A DNA stretch of 64,000 bases from Rhizobium sp. 11515TR. Its GTDB lineage: Bacteria; Pseudomonadota; Alphaproteobacteria; Rhizobiales; Rhizobiaceae. The stretch is from positions 3,205,501 to 3,269,500 of the forward strand of contig NZ_CP022998.1 in NCBI RefSeq assembly GCF_002277895.1. The letters are read 5' to 3'. The position numbers and the translations under genes were made by a program. The notes beneath the pieces are model-generated. The model was not told the DNA's origin and did no database searches. It worked only from the letters and a program-made list of their open reading frames with translations. The stretch's first letter is position 1. Each line of letters starts with the position of its first letter. Of the stretch, positions 63,667 through 64,000 are shown in pieces.

Positions 63667-64000
63667 ATGTATGAATACGCCATAGCGTGGGAATGGCTGG
63701 CCTTTGCCGCCCGCTGGTTCCACGTCATAACCGCCATTGCCTGGATCGGTTCGTCTTTCTACTTCATCGCGCTCGATCTCGGGCTGGTGAAGCGCCCGCA
63801 TCTTCCGCCCGGCGCCTATGGCGAAGAATGGCAAGTCCACGGTGGCGGCTTTTATCATATCCAGAAATATCTCGTGGCTCCCGCGCAGATGCCGGAGCAT
63901 CTGACCTGGTTCAAATACGAAAGCTATTTCACCTGGATTTCCGGCTTCCTGATGCTGTGTATCGTCTATTACGGCGGCGCCAACCTCTTCCTCATCGACC
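63667..64000 (+). CDS. puuD: Urate hydroxylase PuuD, N-terminal part (3' truncated by window)
   Basis: The frame is open to the window end (111 codons). The N-terminal MYEYAIAWEWLAFAARWFHVITAIAWIGSSFYFIALDLGLVKRP with His in WFHV and HHGGG-like VHGGGFYHIQKYLVAP matches the membrane-bound, cytochrome-containing urate oxidase PuuD (DUF989). It converts urate, the product of xanthine dehydrogenase, towards allantoin and places it at the inner membrane. AGGGG lies seven bases before ATG. The C-terminal c-type haem domain would be outside the window. Confidence 0.9.
   Translation, partial: MYEYAIAWEWLAFAARWFHVITAIAWIGSSFYFIALDLGLVKRPHLPPGAYGEEWQVHGGGFYHIQKYLVAPAQMPEHLTWFKYESYFTWISGFLMLCIVYYGGANLFLID

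Overview
The window is chromosomal-type DNA of a Rhizobium-group alphaproteobacterium (Rhizobiaceae, most likely genus Rhizobium). The evidence is the fused trpE(G) gene with a WWW-type trpL leader, choXWV, a bdhA-xdhA-xdhB cluster, a bacA peptide transporter, a NolR-type regulator, RirA-type (IRO) iron boxes and a RIME-like palindromic repeat. Coding density is high and GC-rich codons dominate. I saw no tRNA, rRNA, CRISPR array, insertion sequence or prophage. The text looks like ordinary core/accessory chromosome, and its most interesting signals are regulatory.

Layout. 1-6.4 kb: MFS tail and a VOC protein, a ClpP paralogue, a DUF2076 protein, a CDF metal transporter with queF behind a clear promoter and a strong leader hairpin, a small membrane protein, bluB and a second VOC protein. 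6.5-14 kb: DUF2459 protein, the trpL-attenuator-trpE(G) unit, an ABC-F protein preceded by a 23-codon ORF with a strong Shine-Dalgarno, and a haem-type TonB receptor with two IRO boxes. 14-24.4 kb: extensin-like protein, PCMT-like protein, fhs, UPF0114 protein, an exported ClpP-fold protein, a LuxR-type regulator, DUF2333 protein, a coiled-coil protein, cytochrome c and tdk.

24.6-34 kb: choline uptake choXWV, a HugZ/PNPOx-like protein, the NolR-type regulator, an omega-aminotransferase, adenine deaminase and alpha-glucosidase. 34-40.8 kb: an oppABCDF peptide importer with a KDG-kinase-like gene, then the RIME-like element. 41-49.2 kb: a GT4 glycosyltransferase, an OhrR-type regulator, the TPR-der pair, NnrU, a polysaccharide deacetylase, bacA, and a PadR regulator whose promoter and start region appear tandemly duplicated. 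49-57 kb: methionine aminopeptidase, GNAT, DoxX and SRPBCC proteins, an ECF sigma factor with its DGPF/YCII partner, an LD-carboxypeptidase, a frameshifted conserved gene and glpK. 57-64 kb: bdhA-xdhA-xdhB, a DUF1127-like small protein divergent from a LysR regulator, and the start of puuD.

Working together: purine catabolism (ade, xdhAB, puuD), osmolyte/choline and peptide import, iron/haem uptake under an apparent iron-responsive switch, and envelope or host-interaction functions (bacA, extensin-like protein, glycosyltransferase, deacetylase). Starts were revised wherever a Shine-Dalgarno or family length argued against the longest reading frame.
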